In this document: positions 7,622-15,628 of the stretch, piece after piece
How positions within the stretch are numbered: position 1 is the first letter of the stretch
Layout: each line of letters starts with the position of its first letter
Assembly (NCBI GenBank): GCA_024697885.1
Contig: JAILSA010000093.1
Location: 1 to 28,462 of the forward strand
Length of the DNA stretch: 28,462 nt
Source: Eubacterium sp.
Lineage (GTDB): Bacteria; Bacillota; Clostridia; Lachnospirales; Lachnospiraceae
Reading direction: 5' to 3'
Translations under genes and position numbers: made by a program
Notes under the pieces: model-generated
The model's database searches: none
What the model saw: only the letters and a program-made list of their open reading frames with translations
Told to the model about the DNA's origin: nothing

Positions 7622-8646
7622 ATGAATTTCAAAAAAAATACCTGCTAAAGAGGCAGGATTATGGGGTTTTATTCCCCTATATCACCTCGGAGGAGGTGAC
7701 AGATATTAACTGGAATGGCAAGCAGCTCTGGATTGATGACCTGCAAAAGGGGCGGTTTGTGGCCCCGGAGGTCCTGCCAGAGGTTTTTGTGGAGAGGTTT
7801 GTCATGCTTCTAGCCAATGTGACGGGGATGAATTTTAACCGGACAAACCCTGTTATGGAGGCGGAGACAGAGGAACTTAGAATCAGTGTGGTCCACGAGA
7901 GTGTGGCCAGGTCCGGGGTGACTATTTCCATCCGAAAAATCCCCATGGTAAGGAGGATGACGGAGGAGTCCATGTTGGCCCAGGGGTATTGCTCTGGGGA
8001 GATTTTGGACTTTATGATTAGGTGCATACAGTCCCACTGTTCCCTGGTGATTGCAGGTTTGCCGGGGGTGGGAAAGACAGAACTACTAAAGTTTTTGACC
8101 CAGTATATCCCCTCCAAGGAGAGGGTGATTACCATTGAGGATGTCTTGGAGATTCATTACCCATCCCTCAATCCGGACAAGGATTGCATTGAGATGAAGG
8201 TGGCGGAAAATTTTTCCTATGCCCAGGCCATTAAGGCCAGCCTTCGCCAGTTTCCCAAGTGGATTATCCTGTCGGAGGCCAGGTCTAGGGAGGCCAGGCA
8301 ACTTTTGGAGTCTCTGTCCACGGGAGCCTGTTCCATCACCACCCTTCACGCCCAGGGAATCAGTGATATTCCGGTGCGCATGAAAAATATGGTGGGAGAT
8401 TTAGAGGGGGATAAGCCGGTGGATGAGGCCATTTATCGCTACATTGATGTGGGGATTTTGGTCAGCGGCAAGCCGGACTCCCAGGGACGGATGGTGAGAA
8501 AAATAGAGGAGATCGGGGTCTTTGAATACCTAGAGGGCCAAGAGGAGGCCACTAGATTGACCATGCTGGCGGAGGGAGGAAGATTTTTCCCGGAGAGAAT
8601 GCCAGAATCCATGAGATTGCGCTTGAGTCAAAATGTAGCGGGATAG
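7618..8646 (+). CDS. CpaF/TadA-family secretion ATPase
   Basis: A 342-residue cytoplasmic motor ATPase of the VirB11/CpaF type, which drives pilus assembly or protein export from the inner face of the membrane. It has Walker A GLPGVGKTE, the acidic box ITIEDVLEIHY, Walker B IILSEARS and the histidine box TTLHAQG. I take GTG at 7618 as the start: it overlaps the preceding stop as GTGA and has AAAGGAGGG upstream; an ATG at 7582 in the same frame would lie inside the previous gene without a ribosome site. It is slightly shorter than typical CpaF proteins, which carry a longer N-terminal region. Confidence 0.94.
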   Translation: MNEFQKKYLLKRQDYGVLFPYITSEEVTDINWNGKQLWIDDLQKGRFVAPEVLPEVFVERFVMLLANVTGMNFNRTNPVMEAETEELRISVVHESVARSGVTISIRKIPMVRRMTEESMLAQGYCSGEILDFMIRCIQSHCSLVIAGLPGVGKTELLKFLTQYIPSKERVITIEDVLEIHYPSLNPDKDCIEMKVAENFSYAQAIKASLRQFPKWIILSEARSREARQLLESLSTGACSITTLHAQGISDIPVRMKNMVGDLEGDKPVDEAIYRYIDVGILVSGKPDSQGRMVRKIEEIGVFEYLEGQEEATRLTMLAEGGRFFPERMPESMRLRLSQNVAG

Positions 8647-8656
8647 GAGTTTTTGG

Positions 8657-9820
8657 ATGATAACAATGATAGGATGGACTGTGTTTTCCCTGGCAGCCTA
8701 TGGGCTTTTTGGCCTCTATTGGTATGCCAGCCTGGCCCTTTTTGTCCTCGGCCTGCCCCTGATTTGGGTGGCAGAGGGAGTGAAACATAAGGGCCTTTGG
8801 GAGAGAGAAAAATTTCACGAGAGGATGGATTATTTAGAGCAGCTTCTGTGTTCTTACCGGCGGCAGGGGATGGTTAGTTTGGCCCTTAAGGACTGTTTGG
8901 AAATCTTTGCCGGCCGGCCTTTAGAGAACTTTTTGCAGGAGGCCATAAAGGGCTTAGAGGAAGGACAGGAGGAGAAGGCCTTCTCTGGTCTGGAAAAGAA
9001 TTTTGGCAGTCGCCGCATGGTCTTAATCCATGATTTTTTGTTGGATTTAGAGAGGCGGGGAGGTCAGGGAGACAGGGCCCTGGATATATTACTGACGGAC
9101 CTGCAGAAGTTAAAAAACAGGGTGCTCTTGCGACAGGGGGCCAAGGAGAGGTTAGTGGATGCCTACCAAAAGTCCATGATTTTGGCTGGACTTTTGGCAT
9201 ATTGTTCCGGCATCCTTGTACCTTCTTCTATTCTCCCTCAAATCCGGGGAAATGCCTGGTATCAGGCTGGCTTTGTCCTTCTGAGTCTTGTCTGCCTCTT
9301 GGGGAATTATTTGGCCAAAGTCTACGGCTATAGGGGCTGGCAGGAGGAGGAAGCGGCCAGGGGAGATTGGAAGGTAAGAAGGGCCTATTCCTTATTTTTG
9401 CTGAGGGTCTGTGTCAATTTGACCTTTCTTAACTCCTACCAGGCCATTGAGGCTGCCAAGAGCCCGGGACTTGAGAAGGAAAAGGCCAAGCTTTTGGAGG
9501 ATTTAAATGGGGACCCGGGAAGCGTCCGACCCTTTATGGAATTTGCCAGGACTTTGGGAAGGCCAGAGGTGGAGACGGGAATGCGTTTACTCTACGCTGT
9601 GAGGGAGCACGGACTAGAGGGCTTAGAGGGGCAGATTTATGGGCTCTTAGACCACTGCAACCTGGTGATGGAGGACCTGGAGAAGAATTCGTCCAAGGCA
9701 AGTCTTTTGCCCCTCCAGCTCATAAGGCAGGTTCCCATGGGGCTTGCCACCTTGAAAATCGGACTGGACCTGTTTCTTTTTTTGGGGATTTCCATGCAGG
9801 AACTCCAATTATTTTTATAG
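8657..9820 (+). CDS. TadB/TadC-like (T2SF) membrane platform protein
   Basis: A 387-residue membrane protein. Hydrophobic segments lie at about 3-40 (probably two helices), 172-222 (two helices) and 368-385. Between them are cytoplasmic helical stretches typical of type II secretion F domains (LEQLLCSYRRQGMVSLALKDCL..., GGQGDRALDILLTDLQKLKNR, and a second one at about 255-350). Such proteins form the platform on which the CpaF ATPase acts. Canonical Tad loci have two such genes, tadB and tadC; here there is only one, and its second half also looks like a weak F domain. The ATG at 8657 follows TAGGAG. Confidence 0.78.
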   Translation: MITMIGWTVFSLAAYGLFGLYWYASLALFVLGLPLIWVAEGVKHKGLWEREKFHERMDYLEQLLCSYRRQGMVSLALKDCLEIFAGRPLENFLQEAIKGLEEGQEEKAFSGLEKNFGSRRMVLIHDFLLDLERRGGQGDRALDILLTDLQKLKNRVLLRQGAKERLVDAYQKSMILAGLLAYCSGILVPSSILPQIRGNAWYQAGFVLLSLVCLLGNYLAKVYGYRGWQEEEAARGDWKVRRAYSLFLLRVCVNLTFLNSYQAIEAAKSPGLEKEKAKLLEDLNGDPGSVRPFMEFARTLGRPEVETGMRLLYAVREHGLEGLEGQIYGLLDHCNLVMEDLEKNSSKASLLPLQLIRQVPMGLATLKIGLDLFLFLGISMQELQLFL

Positions 9821-9832
9821 GAGGAAAGGAAT

Positions 9833-10255
9833 ATGAAGGGTGAGCATTTGGGGGAGTGGCTGGTTTTGATTCTCATAGGAGGAATCTTTTTGGGAGGCCT
9901 GCAATTCCTTCAAAACAATTGGATTAGCTTTGGCCTGGTGGAGGACAGTAAAAGGGTCAGTCTGTCCACAAGCTTTTTGCCCAAGGGGGAGCCGGTGATG
10001 GACTGCCTAGAGGCAAAGTGTGTAAGGGGTGAGGAGTTTTGCCCCAAAAAGCTTCTTAAGGCCAGGGATTTTGACGGCAGGGACCTGACAGACCAGGTGG
10101 AGATAAGAGATGAGTCCGGAAGGGTCTGGAGGCAGGGTGATGTCCTTGAAAAGGAGGGCTGCTATCAACTTTCGGCCCGGGTGAAAAGCCCCGTCACAGG
10201 ACTTTTGGCTGAGAAAAAATGGACTTTTTTGGTGGATGGGAGGTGCCTGATATGA
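9833..10255 (+). CDS. Small membrane-anchored protein with Ig-like outer domain
   Basis: 140 residues: one N-terminal membrane segment (about 9-27, VLILIGGIFLGGLQFL) and an outer part that looks like a small bacterial Ig-like fold (DFDGRDLTDQVEIRDESG..., then KEGCYQLSARVKSP). Four cysteines (in DCLEAKCVRGEEFC and GCYQ) could form disulphides. It is not a Flp pilin: there is no G/E-containing prepilin cleavage motif followed by a hydrophobic helix. The ATG at 9833 follows TAGGAGGAAAGG. Its stop overlaps the next start (ATGA). Function unknown, probably a structural or accessory part of the surface machine. Confidence 0.72.
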   Translation: MKGEHLGEWLVLILIGGIFLGGLQFLQNNWISFGLVEDSKRVSLSTSFLPKGEPVMDCLEAKCVRGEEFCPKKLLKARDFDGRDLTDQVEIRDESGRVWRQGDVLEKEGCYQLSARVKSPVTGLLAEKKWTFLVDGRCLI

Positions 10256-10584
10256 ACCTGTCCAACTTAATTCATCAGTTTATTATTATTTTTATGATTC
10301 TTATGTCCATGTGGATCGGGATTACCTATGTGACCCAAAATATTCAATATACCCGTGCAAAGCAGGTGCATGATGAGATCAGCTTCCGGCTGGGAAATAA
10401 TGATTTTGACCCGGAGACCATAAAGGAGTGCCGGGATTTGGCCAGCCAGTGTGGCTACGATCTCACCATAGACCTCTATGAGCAGGGCGGGGAGGGGGGA
10501 GCCAGAATTATTCTGGACATGACCTATCAGTTTCCCGTATTTCAAAATACAAAAAGGTATAGCATTGAGGGCTATGCCAGCTAG
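10252..10584 (+). CDS. TadE-like / DUF4320-like single-pass protein
   Basis: 110 residues with an N-terminal membrane helix (about 8-27, FIIIFMILMSMWIGITYV), a helical stem and a C-terminal strand region ending TYQFPVFQNTKRYSIEGYAS. The layout, with the closing GYA, resembles DUF4320/TadE-like pseudopilins found in Firmicute Tad loci (recognition from memory). The ATG at 10252 has GGGAGG upstream and shares ATGA with the preceding stop. A minor pilin or scaffold role is inferred. Confidence 0.68.
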   Translation: MNLSNLIHQFIIIFMILMSMWIGITYVTQNIQYTRAKQVHDEISFRLGNNDFDPETIKECRDLASQCGYDLTIDLYEQGGEGGARIILDMTYQFPVFQNTKRYSIEGYAS

Positions 10585-10592
10585 GAGGATTT

Positions 10593-10958
10593 TTGAAGGG
10601 AATGATTATATCTATGGTGGGAGTGACTTCCATCATTTTATTACTGACGATTCAGGGGGCAGTCAATATGGATTCTAAGAATCAGCATGACCTGAGGGCC
10701 GGGCTGACCCTGGCCATGACCCAGACCATGAATCAATTAAAGCAGGAAAAAATGCAGGAATCAAACCAGTATATCGCCCTTTTGATGGAGGGCCTGATTA
10801 GCCGTTTGGACACGGATATGGACCTGACCCTTAAGGTTCATTCCTTTGACCCGGACAAGAAGGAGCTAGAGGTGGAAGCTATTGGCTCCTATGTCCTGCC
10901 GGGCAATGTGGAGCGCAGGGTGTCGGTTCGGAGGCGGGCCATCTTGGAGGGACACTGA
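10593..10958 (+). CDS. Small single-pass protein of the Tad-like operon
   Basis: 121 residues: N-terminal membrane helix (about 4-22, MIISMVGVTSIILLLTIQG), then helical and strand segments (DMDLTLKVHSFDPDKKELEVEAIGSYVLPGN). Another pseudopilin-like layout. The start is uncertain: TTG at 10593 is only four bases from AGGAGG (10583-10588), while ATG at 10602 is 13 bases away. Function unknown; placed in the machine by its position. Confidence 0.66.
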   Translation: MKGMIISMVGVTSIILLLTIQGAVNMDSKNQHDLRAGLTLAMTQTMNQLKQEKMQESNQYIALLMEGLISRLDTDMDLTLKVHSFDPDKKELEVEAIGSYVLPGNVERRVSVRRRAILEGH

Positions 10959-10986
10959 ATTTTTGGAAAAATGGGAGGAATAAAGG

Positions 10987-13900
10987 TTGAAAAATTGGAT
11001 AAAAACCTGGAAAAAACAGCTGGCATTTTTGCTGGCCCTGGTGGTACTTGTGGGAATTTGTCAGCCGGCGGGAACTGCCCGGGCGGCATTCTCTATGAGA
11101 GTTTATGTGCCACGACGAGTCTTGCACTATGCCAAGACAGGAAACTTAGTTTATACAAAATTTGGCGATGGGGAAATGATCGCCAGTTATTATGCCTCAG
11201 AGGTAGGTGGTCTGAGTCTGACAGAGGACCAGGTGGGGTTTGACTCGGGCAACAACAATTACATCAAATTAGATGGAAACATATCTATACAAAATATCAA
11301 TACATTTTATATAGATAAGGAGGGAAGGCTGGTAATAAACGACCAGACCCTTCCTACCTTTGAAGTCAGTGGAGCCAATTTTATCAAGCCTCTTGGCTAT
11401 ATTATTTATCTGATCAAGGACAAGTATATTAACAAGACTCTGGCAACCCTGACCCCAGAGAGTTTTATGGCCAGTCTGGATTCAAGCCTCTTTCAGAGTG
11501 GGGAGGGAATTGCCATTGGCATAATTATGCCTGACCTTATTAAGAACAGCTTTTATTTTCAGGGCGGCAAGTTAAAAAAGGATATTCGGACTCAGGTTTA
11601 TTTTCCCCTTTATGTCAAGGGAAGTCAGGTGATAGACCCAGACGAAGGTGGGGGATTTTACCATGAGGCAAGGAATTTTAATCAGGTGGACGAACTCTAC
11701 AACGCCGAGGGATATTATTACAAGAACAGGCCTAGAACTGCCCCTGTGCCAGAACGAGTGGGCTATGATTTTCAGGGTTGGAGTCTGACAGATGAGGGCA
11801 TGATTCTCACCAGAGATGAATTTCTCGAGGCCAGCAATTCCGGTGTGGATCAGAAGTTTCTTGCCAACTGGAAGGCCAAGACCTATGAGGTCAGCCTCCA
11901 GACCAATGGGGGAAGCTGTCAACGACAATCCTGTCAGGTGGACTTTGACCATGCCTACGGTAATCTGCCGGTGCCGGAGAAAAAAGGTTATGAATTTGCG
12001 GGCTGGTATACGAAAAAGACGGGGGGTGAATTGATTACCTCCACAAGCATCTGCAAAACCCCAGGTGACCACAGCCTCTATGCCCTGTGGAAAACCAAAC
12101 AGTACACCGTTACCTGTACAGATTATTTGGAGACGGGAGAGATTTTGGGAAAGAGTGAGTGGCAGGCGGACTACCAGACCAAGCAGTCTGGAGCCAGTGC
12201 GGGCCAGGATCTGATGATCGGAAAGTACTACAAAGAAACCCAGTATTTATCAGATACTACTGCTGTAGTAGACGATACGGGCTGCCAGGTTTCACGAGTT
12301 TTTATCTCCTATGAGGGAAGTGGCTTAGATGGGTCCTACCTTCAGGACCAGGTGCTGACTAAGGCAGGGGAAAAGGTTTCTGAGGTCAGGCTGCCAGAGG
12401 AGGTAAAGGCCATTGGACCCAAGGCCTTTGACAACTGTCAGAAGATGAAAACCATCACCCTTCCCTACAGTGTGGAGGCTATTGGTGAGGAGGCTTTTGC
12501 CACAGCCAATAATCTCCAGGAAATTGTGGTGAAAAATCCCCATTGTCGATTTGAAGGAAGCCATATTTGCAAATCTACCTGTAAGCTTGTGGGCTTTAGC
12601 GGGTCCACCACAGAGGCCTATGCCAGGTCCCATCAGATCATGTTTGAGCCTATTCAAGTGATTGGCAAGGATTTTTACCAGAATGAAGGGGAAATCAAGG
12701 AGATTAGCCTGCCCCAGGATGTGAAGGAAATTCAGGAGGGGGCCTTTAAAAATTGTACCAGTCTGGAAAAAATTGATCTGGGGGGTGTGGAAAAAATTGC
12801 GGACGGTGCCTTTCAGTCCACGGGCCTAGAGAGGGTAGTGATGCCAGAGGGCCTAAAGGAGATTGGGCAGGCGGCCTTTGCAGACTGTCCCAACCTGAAG
12901 GAAGTAGATTTTTCTGCCTGCAAGGAGGATGTAAAGATTGGGGATTACTGCTTCTGGAATGACGGCGCCCTGGAGCGCCTGATTGAGGGGCAGGGAGAGC
13001 TCCTTGACCTGGTGAGAACCAGCATACCAGAACACACCATCCTAATCTGCTATGCAGGAAGTCGTCTGGCCCATTTTGCCGACCTCTATAACAGGCCTTG
13101 TATATTGATTTTTGGCCAGGGCAAGGAAAAATCTACCAGTCTCGGACTAGGAGGTCTGAGGGTAAGCAATTTGCAGGGGCTGATTTTGGGGCAGGCAGTG
13201 GATCAAATTGAGTCCGACGCCTTTTCGGAAACTAAGACCCTGCCCCAGGGAATTGTGGTAAAAAATCCCAACTGCAAGATTCCGGATCAAAGGAGATTTT
13301 TCCCTGAGGAAACACCGCTGACTTCTTGGTCTAAGTCCAGTCTGAAGGATTATTGCAGCCAGTATGAGATGACTATGAATAAGTTAGGAGAGTCCAACCA
13401 AATTCAGGCCAGGGACCAGGACCAGATTGTGGCTCACTTCTATGCCTATGTGGGCATGCCTATGCCAAGGCTTCCAATCCTTACCAAGGACAAGCACACC
13501 TTTTTGGGGTATGGCTTGGGGGAAGAAGTCTATTATGATATTCATGGAAGGTGTCTAATGGATTGCTGGGAGGGACCGGATGATTTGACGGGAGACCACT
13601 GCCTTCAGGTCCTGTGGCAGTCTAATGAAACTGGGGAAAACCCCGTTCCAAGCGCCAGTCCAGAAGCCGGGGAAAAACCTACTCCAAATCCGGAGAATCC
13701 CGGGGAGAAGAGTGGTGAATCTACAAAAGTAGAACAGAGTAAAACGGCAAATCCTTCCGTTCAAAGAGCCAAGTCTGGCCAGGAAAACAGCCGTCAGGAT
13801 CAGGACCAATCCAAAATCGTCATTACCTTTTCCGATGTGGCAAGGAATGACGGGGCCAATGTGGGAGGCCTTGTGAAGAAAAAGAAGGGGATTACCTACT

Positions 13901-14286
13901 GCCTTTACAAGGCCAGTTACACGGCCAGTGTCCTCTCGGTCTCTAGCAAGAAAAAGAAGATAAAGATTGGAAATACAGTATCTTACAAAGGTAGAAAATA
14001 CAAGATTACCGGCCTGGAAGAGGGGGCTATGAGAAAGAATAAGAGGGTCAAGAGTCTGACCCTTGGAAAGCATATTAACCGGCTGGGCAGGAAGTGCTTC
14101 TACAAATGTAGTAAACTTAAGAAAATAAGGATATATTCCAGGAAAATCAAGAAAATAGGGAAAAAATGCTTTCAGGGTATAGGTAAGAGATGCCAGATTT
14201 ATCTGCCAAAGAAAGTTAAAAGTAAATATAAGAAGTTGTTTAGAAAAAAGGGCCAGGGAAAAAAAGTGGCCATCCGATTTATTTGA
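10987..14286 (+). CDS. Large secreted InlB-repeat / BspA-type leucine-rich-repeat surface protein
   Basis: A 1099-residue exported protein. Order: signal peptide (about 1-34), a unique region (35-250), two InlB/Listeria-Bacteroides-type beta-grasp repeats (about 255-297 and 300-370, with GYDFQGWS and GYEFAGWYTKKTGG), BspA-type leucine-rich repeats (about 465-690: LPEEVKAIGPKAFDNCQKM, LPYSVEAIGEEAF, LPQDVKEIQEGAF, MPEGLKEIGQAAF), a further degenerate part, a Ser/Pro/Glu-rich linker (about 878-940) and a very lysine-rich LRR cap (945-1099). BspA-like repeats bind host proteins or other bacteria. There is no LPXTG motif. I chose TTG at 10987 because GGAGG lies eight bases upstream and the signal peptide begins there. 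It is the last and largest gene of the Tad-like operon, 28 bases after the small protein, so it may be a cargo or tip adhesin. Confidence 0.88.
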   Translation: MKNWIKTWKKQLAFLLALVVLVGICQPAGTARAAFSMRVYVPRRVLHYAKTGNLVYTKFGDGEMIASYYASEVGGLSLTEDQVGFDSGNNNYIKLDGNISIQNINTFYIDKEGRLVINDQTLPTFEVSGANFIKPLGYIIYLIKDKYINKTLATLTPESFMASLDSSLFQSGEGIAIGIIMPDLIKNSFYFQGGKLKKDIRTQVYFPLYVKGSQVIDPDEGGGFYHEARNFNQVDELYNAEGYYYKNRPRTAPVPERVGYDFQGWSLTDEGMILTRDEFLEASNSGVDQKFLANWKAKTYEVSLQTNGGSCQRQSCQVDFDHAYGNLPVPEKKGYEFAGWYTKKTGGELITSTSICKTPGDHSLYALWKTKQYTVTCTDYLETGEILGKSEWQADYQTKQSGASAGQDLMIGKYYKETQYLSDTTAVVDDTGCQVSRVFISYEGSGLDGSYLQDQVLTKAGEKVSEVRLPEEVKAIGPKAFDNCQKMKTITLPYSVEAIGEEAFATANNLQEIVVKNPHCRFEGSHICKSTCKLVGFSGSTTEAYARSHQIMFEPIQVIGKDFYQNEGEIKEISLPQDVKEIQEGAFKNCTSLEKIDLGGVEKIADGAFQSTGLERVVMPEGLKEIGQAAFADCPNLKEVDFSACKEDVKIGDYCFWNDGALERLIEGQGELLDLVRTSIPEHTILICYAGSRLAHFADLYNRPCILIFGQGKEKSTSLGLGGLRVSNLQGLILGQAVDQIESDAFSETKTLPQGIVVKNPNCKIPDQRRFFPEETPLTSWSKSSLKDYCSQYEMTMNKLGESNQIQARDQDQIVAHFYAYVGMPMPRLPILTKDKHTFLGYGLGEEVYYDIHGRCLMDCWEGPDDLTGDHCLQVLWQSNETGENPVPSASPEAGEKPTPNPENPGEKSGESTKVEQSKTANPSVQRAKSGQENSRQDQDQSKIVITFSDVARNDGANVGGLVKKKKGITYCLYKASYTASVLSVSSKKKKIKIGNTVSYKGRKYKITGLEEGAMRKNKRVKSLTLGKHINRLGRKCFYKCSKLKKIRIYSRKIKKIGKKCFQGIGKRCQIYLPKKVKSKYKKLFRKKGQGKKVAIRFI

Positions 14287-14296
14287 TCGGATGACC
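14259..14296 (-). terminator. Terminator of the ABC-F / CorC operon, overlapping the surface-protein stop codon
   Basis: Read on the minus strand, GGTCATCCGAT (14296-14286) pairs with ATCGGATGGCC (14278-14268) over 11 bp with one G-U pair and a 7-base loop, followed by AC and seven T's (14265-14259). On the plus strand there is no T run, so it works in one direction. The stem spans the stop codon of the convergent surface-protein gene. Confidence 0.82.
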
Positions 14297-14301
14297 TCTC
14301 A

Positions 14302-15612
14302 TTAAATTGCTTCCCCCTCTTCCTCGTCTCCCAGGCGGGGTTTCAGGGTCAGCTCTACTTTGTCAATACGGTTGCCCTCTGCCTCTAATACCAGGTAGTT
14401 GGCATATTGATCTTCTGCTTTTTCTCCCACATCTGGGAAGTGCTCTAAAAGCTGTATAATATGTCCTGCAATGGAGTCATAGTCCTCAGATTCTAGAGGA
14501 ATATCCATCTCCTGGGCAATGTCATCTAGGGATGTACTGCCCAAAAGGACATAGGTTTCATCGTCTATCTTTTGAATTTCATCTTCTTCGTCGTCATCGT
14601 ATTCATCGCGAAGCTCGCCGACGATTTCTTCTAGAAGGTCTTCAATGGTAATGAGACCTGCCAAGGCGCCGTATTCATCCAGAACAATGGAGAGGGGAAT
14701 GGAGTCCTTACGCATTTCCATAAAGAGCTCAGCCACTTTTTTGTACTCATAGGTGACATGGGCCTCACGGACCAAATCGTGGATATCCATTTTCTCTCTA
14801 TCCCCCTGATAGAAAGCTACATCCTTGAGATTAATGACACCGATAATGTTGTCAATGGTGTCCTCGTAGACAGGCATGCGGGCATATTTGCTCTCCTTGA
14901 ATTCCAGCATAAGGTCCTCGTAGGAGATCGGTGCCTCTACCATGGCAATATCGATTCGGGGAATCATAACATCCTTTACCAGGGAATCACCAAAGTCTAC
15001 GATGTTGGTAATCATCTGTCTTTCTTCGCTTTCGATGACACCCTCCTCGTGGCTTACATCTACGAAGGTTCGAAGAACATCCTCTGTAATGGTTTCGTTC
15101 TTGCTCTTTGTGTCAATGCGAAAGAGGAAGAGGATGAATTTTGAAATCTGATTTACCACATAAATAATTGGCGTTAAAAGGTTGGTTAAAAACAGGATTG
15201 GGCGGGAGAAAAAGAGAGACATTTTGGTCGCCTTTTTCGTGGCCATATTTTTAGGGGTAATTTCACCAAAAATCAGAATTAAGATGGTCAAAATACCGGT
15301 GGCAATTCCTGCTGCCAAGCTGGTGCTCTCCTTTAAGCCCATGCGTTCACAGATACTGTAGGCATAGGTGGTGGAGAAGGAAGATGCGGACAGGTTTACT
15401 ATGTTGTTGCAAATCAGAATTGCACTCAACATCTTGTCCGGATTTTCAATAAGCTTTAACACTCGTTTTGCTGATTTGTTTTTTTCCTCTGCCAAAGATC
15501 TCATTTTAATCTTGCTTACGGTAGTTAAGGCCGTTTCGGCAGAAGAGAAAAATGCTGATAATATTAATAAGACAAAAAGTATTATTAAGTTTATGGCGTC
15601 ACTGGGCCCCAA
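14302..15612 (-). CDS. HlyC/CorC (CNNM-CBS) family membrane protein
   Basis: 436 residues. An N-terminal CNNM/DUF21 transmembrane domain (about 1-190, opening with ILSAFFSSAETALTTVSKIKMRSLAEE), a CBS pair (about 205-330, with the typical VKDVMIPRIDIAMVEA and DEYGALAGLITIEDLLEEIVGE), an acidic stretch and a C-terminal CorC/HlyC domain. The family is linked to magnesium or cobalt export and divalent-cation homeostasis; substrate here is inferred. I take TTG at 15612 as the start, with AGGAAGGAG upstream and the membrane helix directly after it. It begins 16 bases after the ABC-F gene and shares its transcript. Confidence 0.92.
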   Translation of the reverse strand: MGPSDAINLIILFVLLILSAFFSSAETALTTVSKIKMRSLAEEKNKSAKRVLKLIENPDKMLSAILICNNIVNLSASSFSTTYAYSICERMGLKESTSLAAGIATGILTILILIFGEITPKNMATKKATKMSLFFSRPILFLTNLLTPIIYVVNQISKFILFLFRIDTKSKNETITEDVLRTFVDVSHEEGVIESEERQMITNIVDFGDSLVKDVMIPRIDIAMVEAPISYEDLMLEFKESKYARMPVYEDTIDNIIGVINLKDVAFYQGDREKMDIHDLVREAHVTYEYKKVAELFMEMRKDSIPLSIVLDEYGALAGLITIEDLLEEIVGELRDEYDDDEEDEIQKIDDETYVLLGSTSLDDIAQEMDIPLESEDYDSIAGHIIQLLEHFPDVGEKAEDQYANYLVLEAEGNRIDKVELTLKPRLGDEEEGEAI

Positions 15613-15628
15613 AAAATCACGCTCCTTC

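Noticed and set aside
11572..12072. Minus-strand open frame of 166 codons inside the LRR gene
   Set aside because: Antisense to recognisable InlB-type repeats; no family features or start signals.
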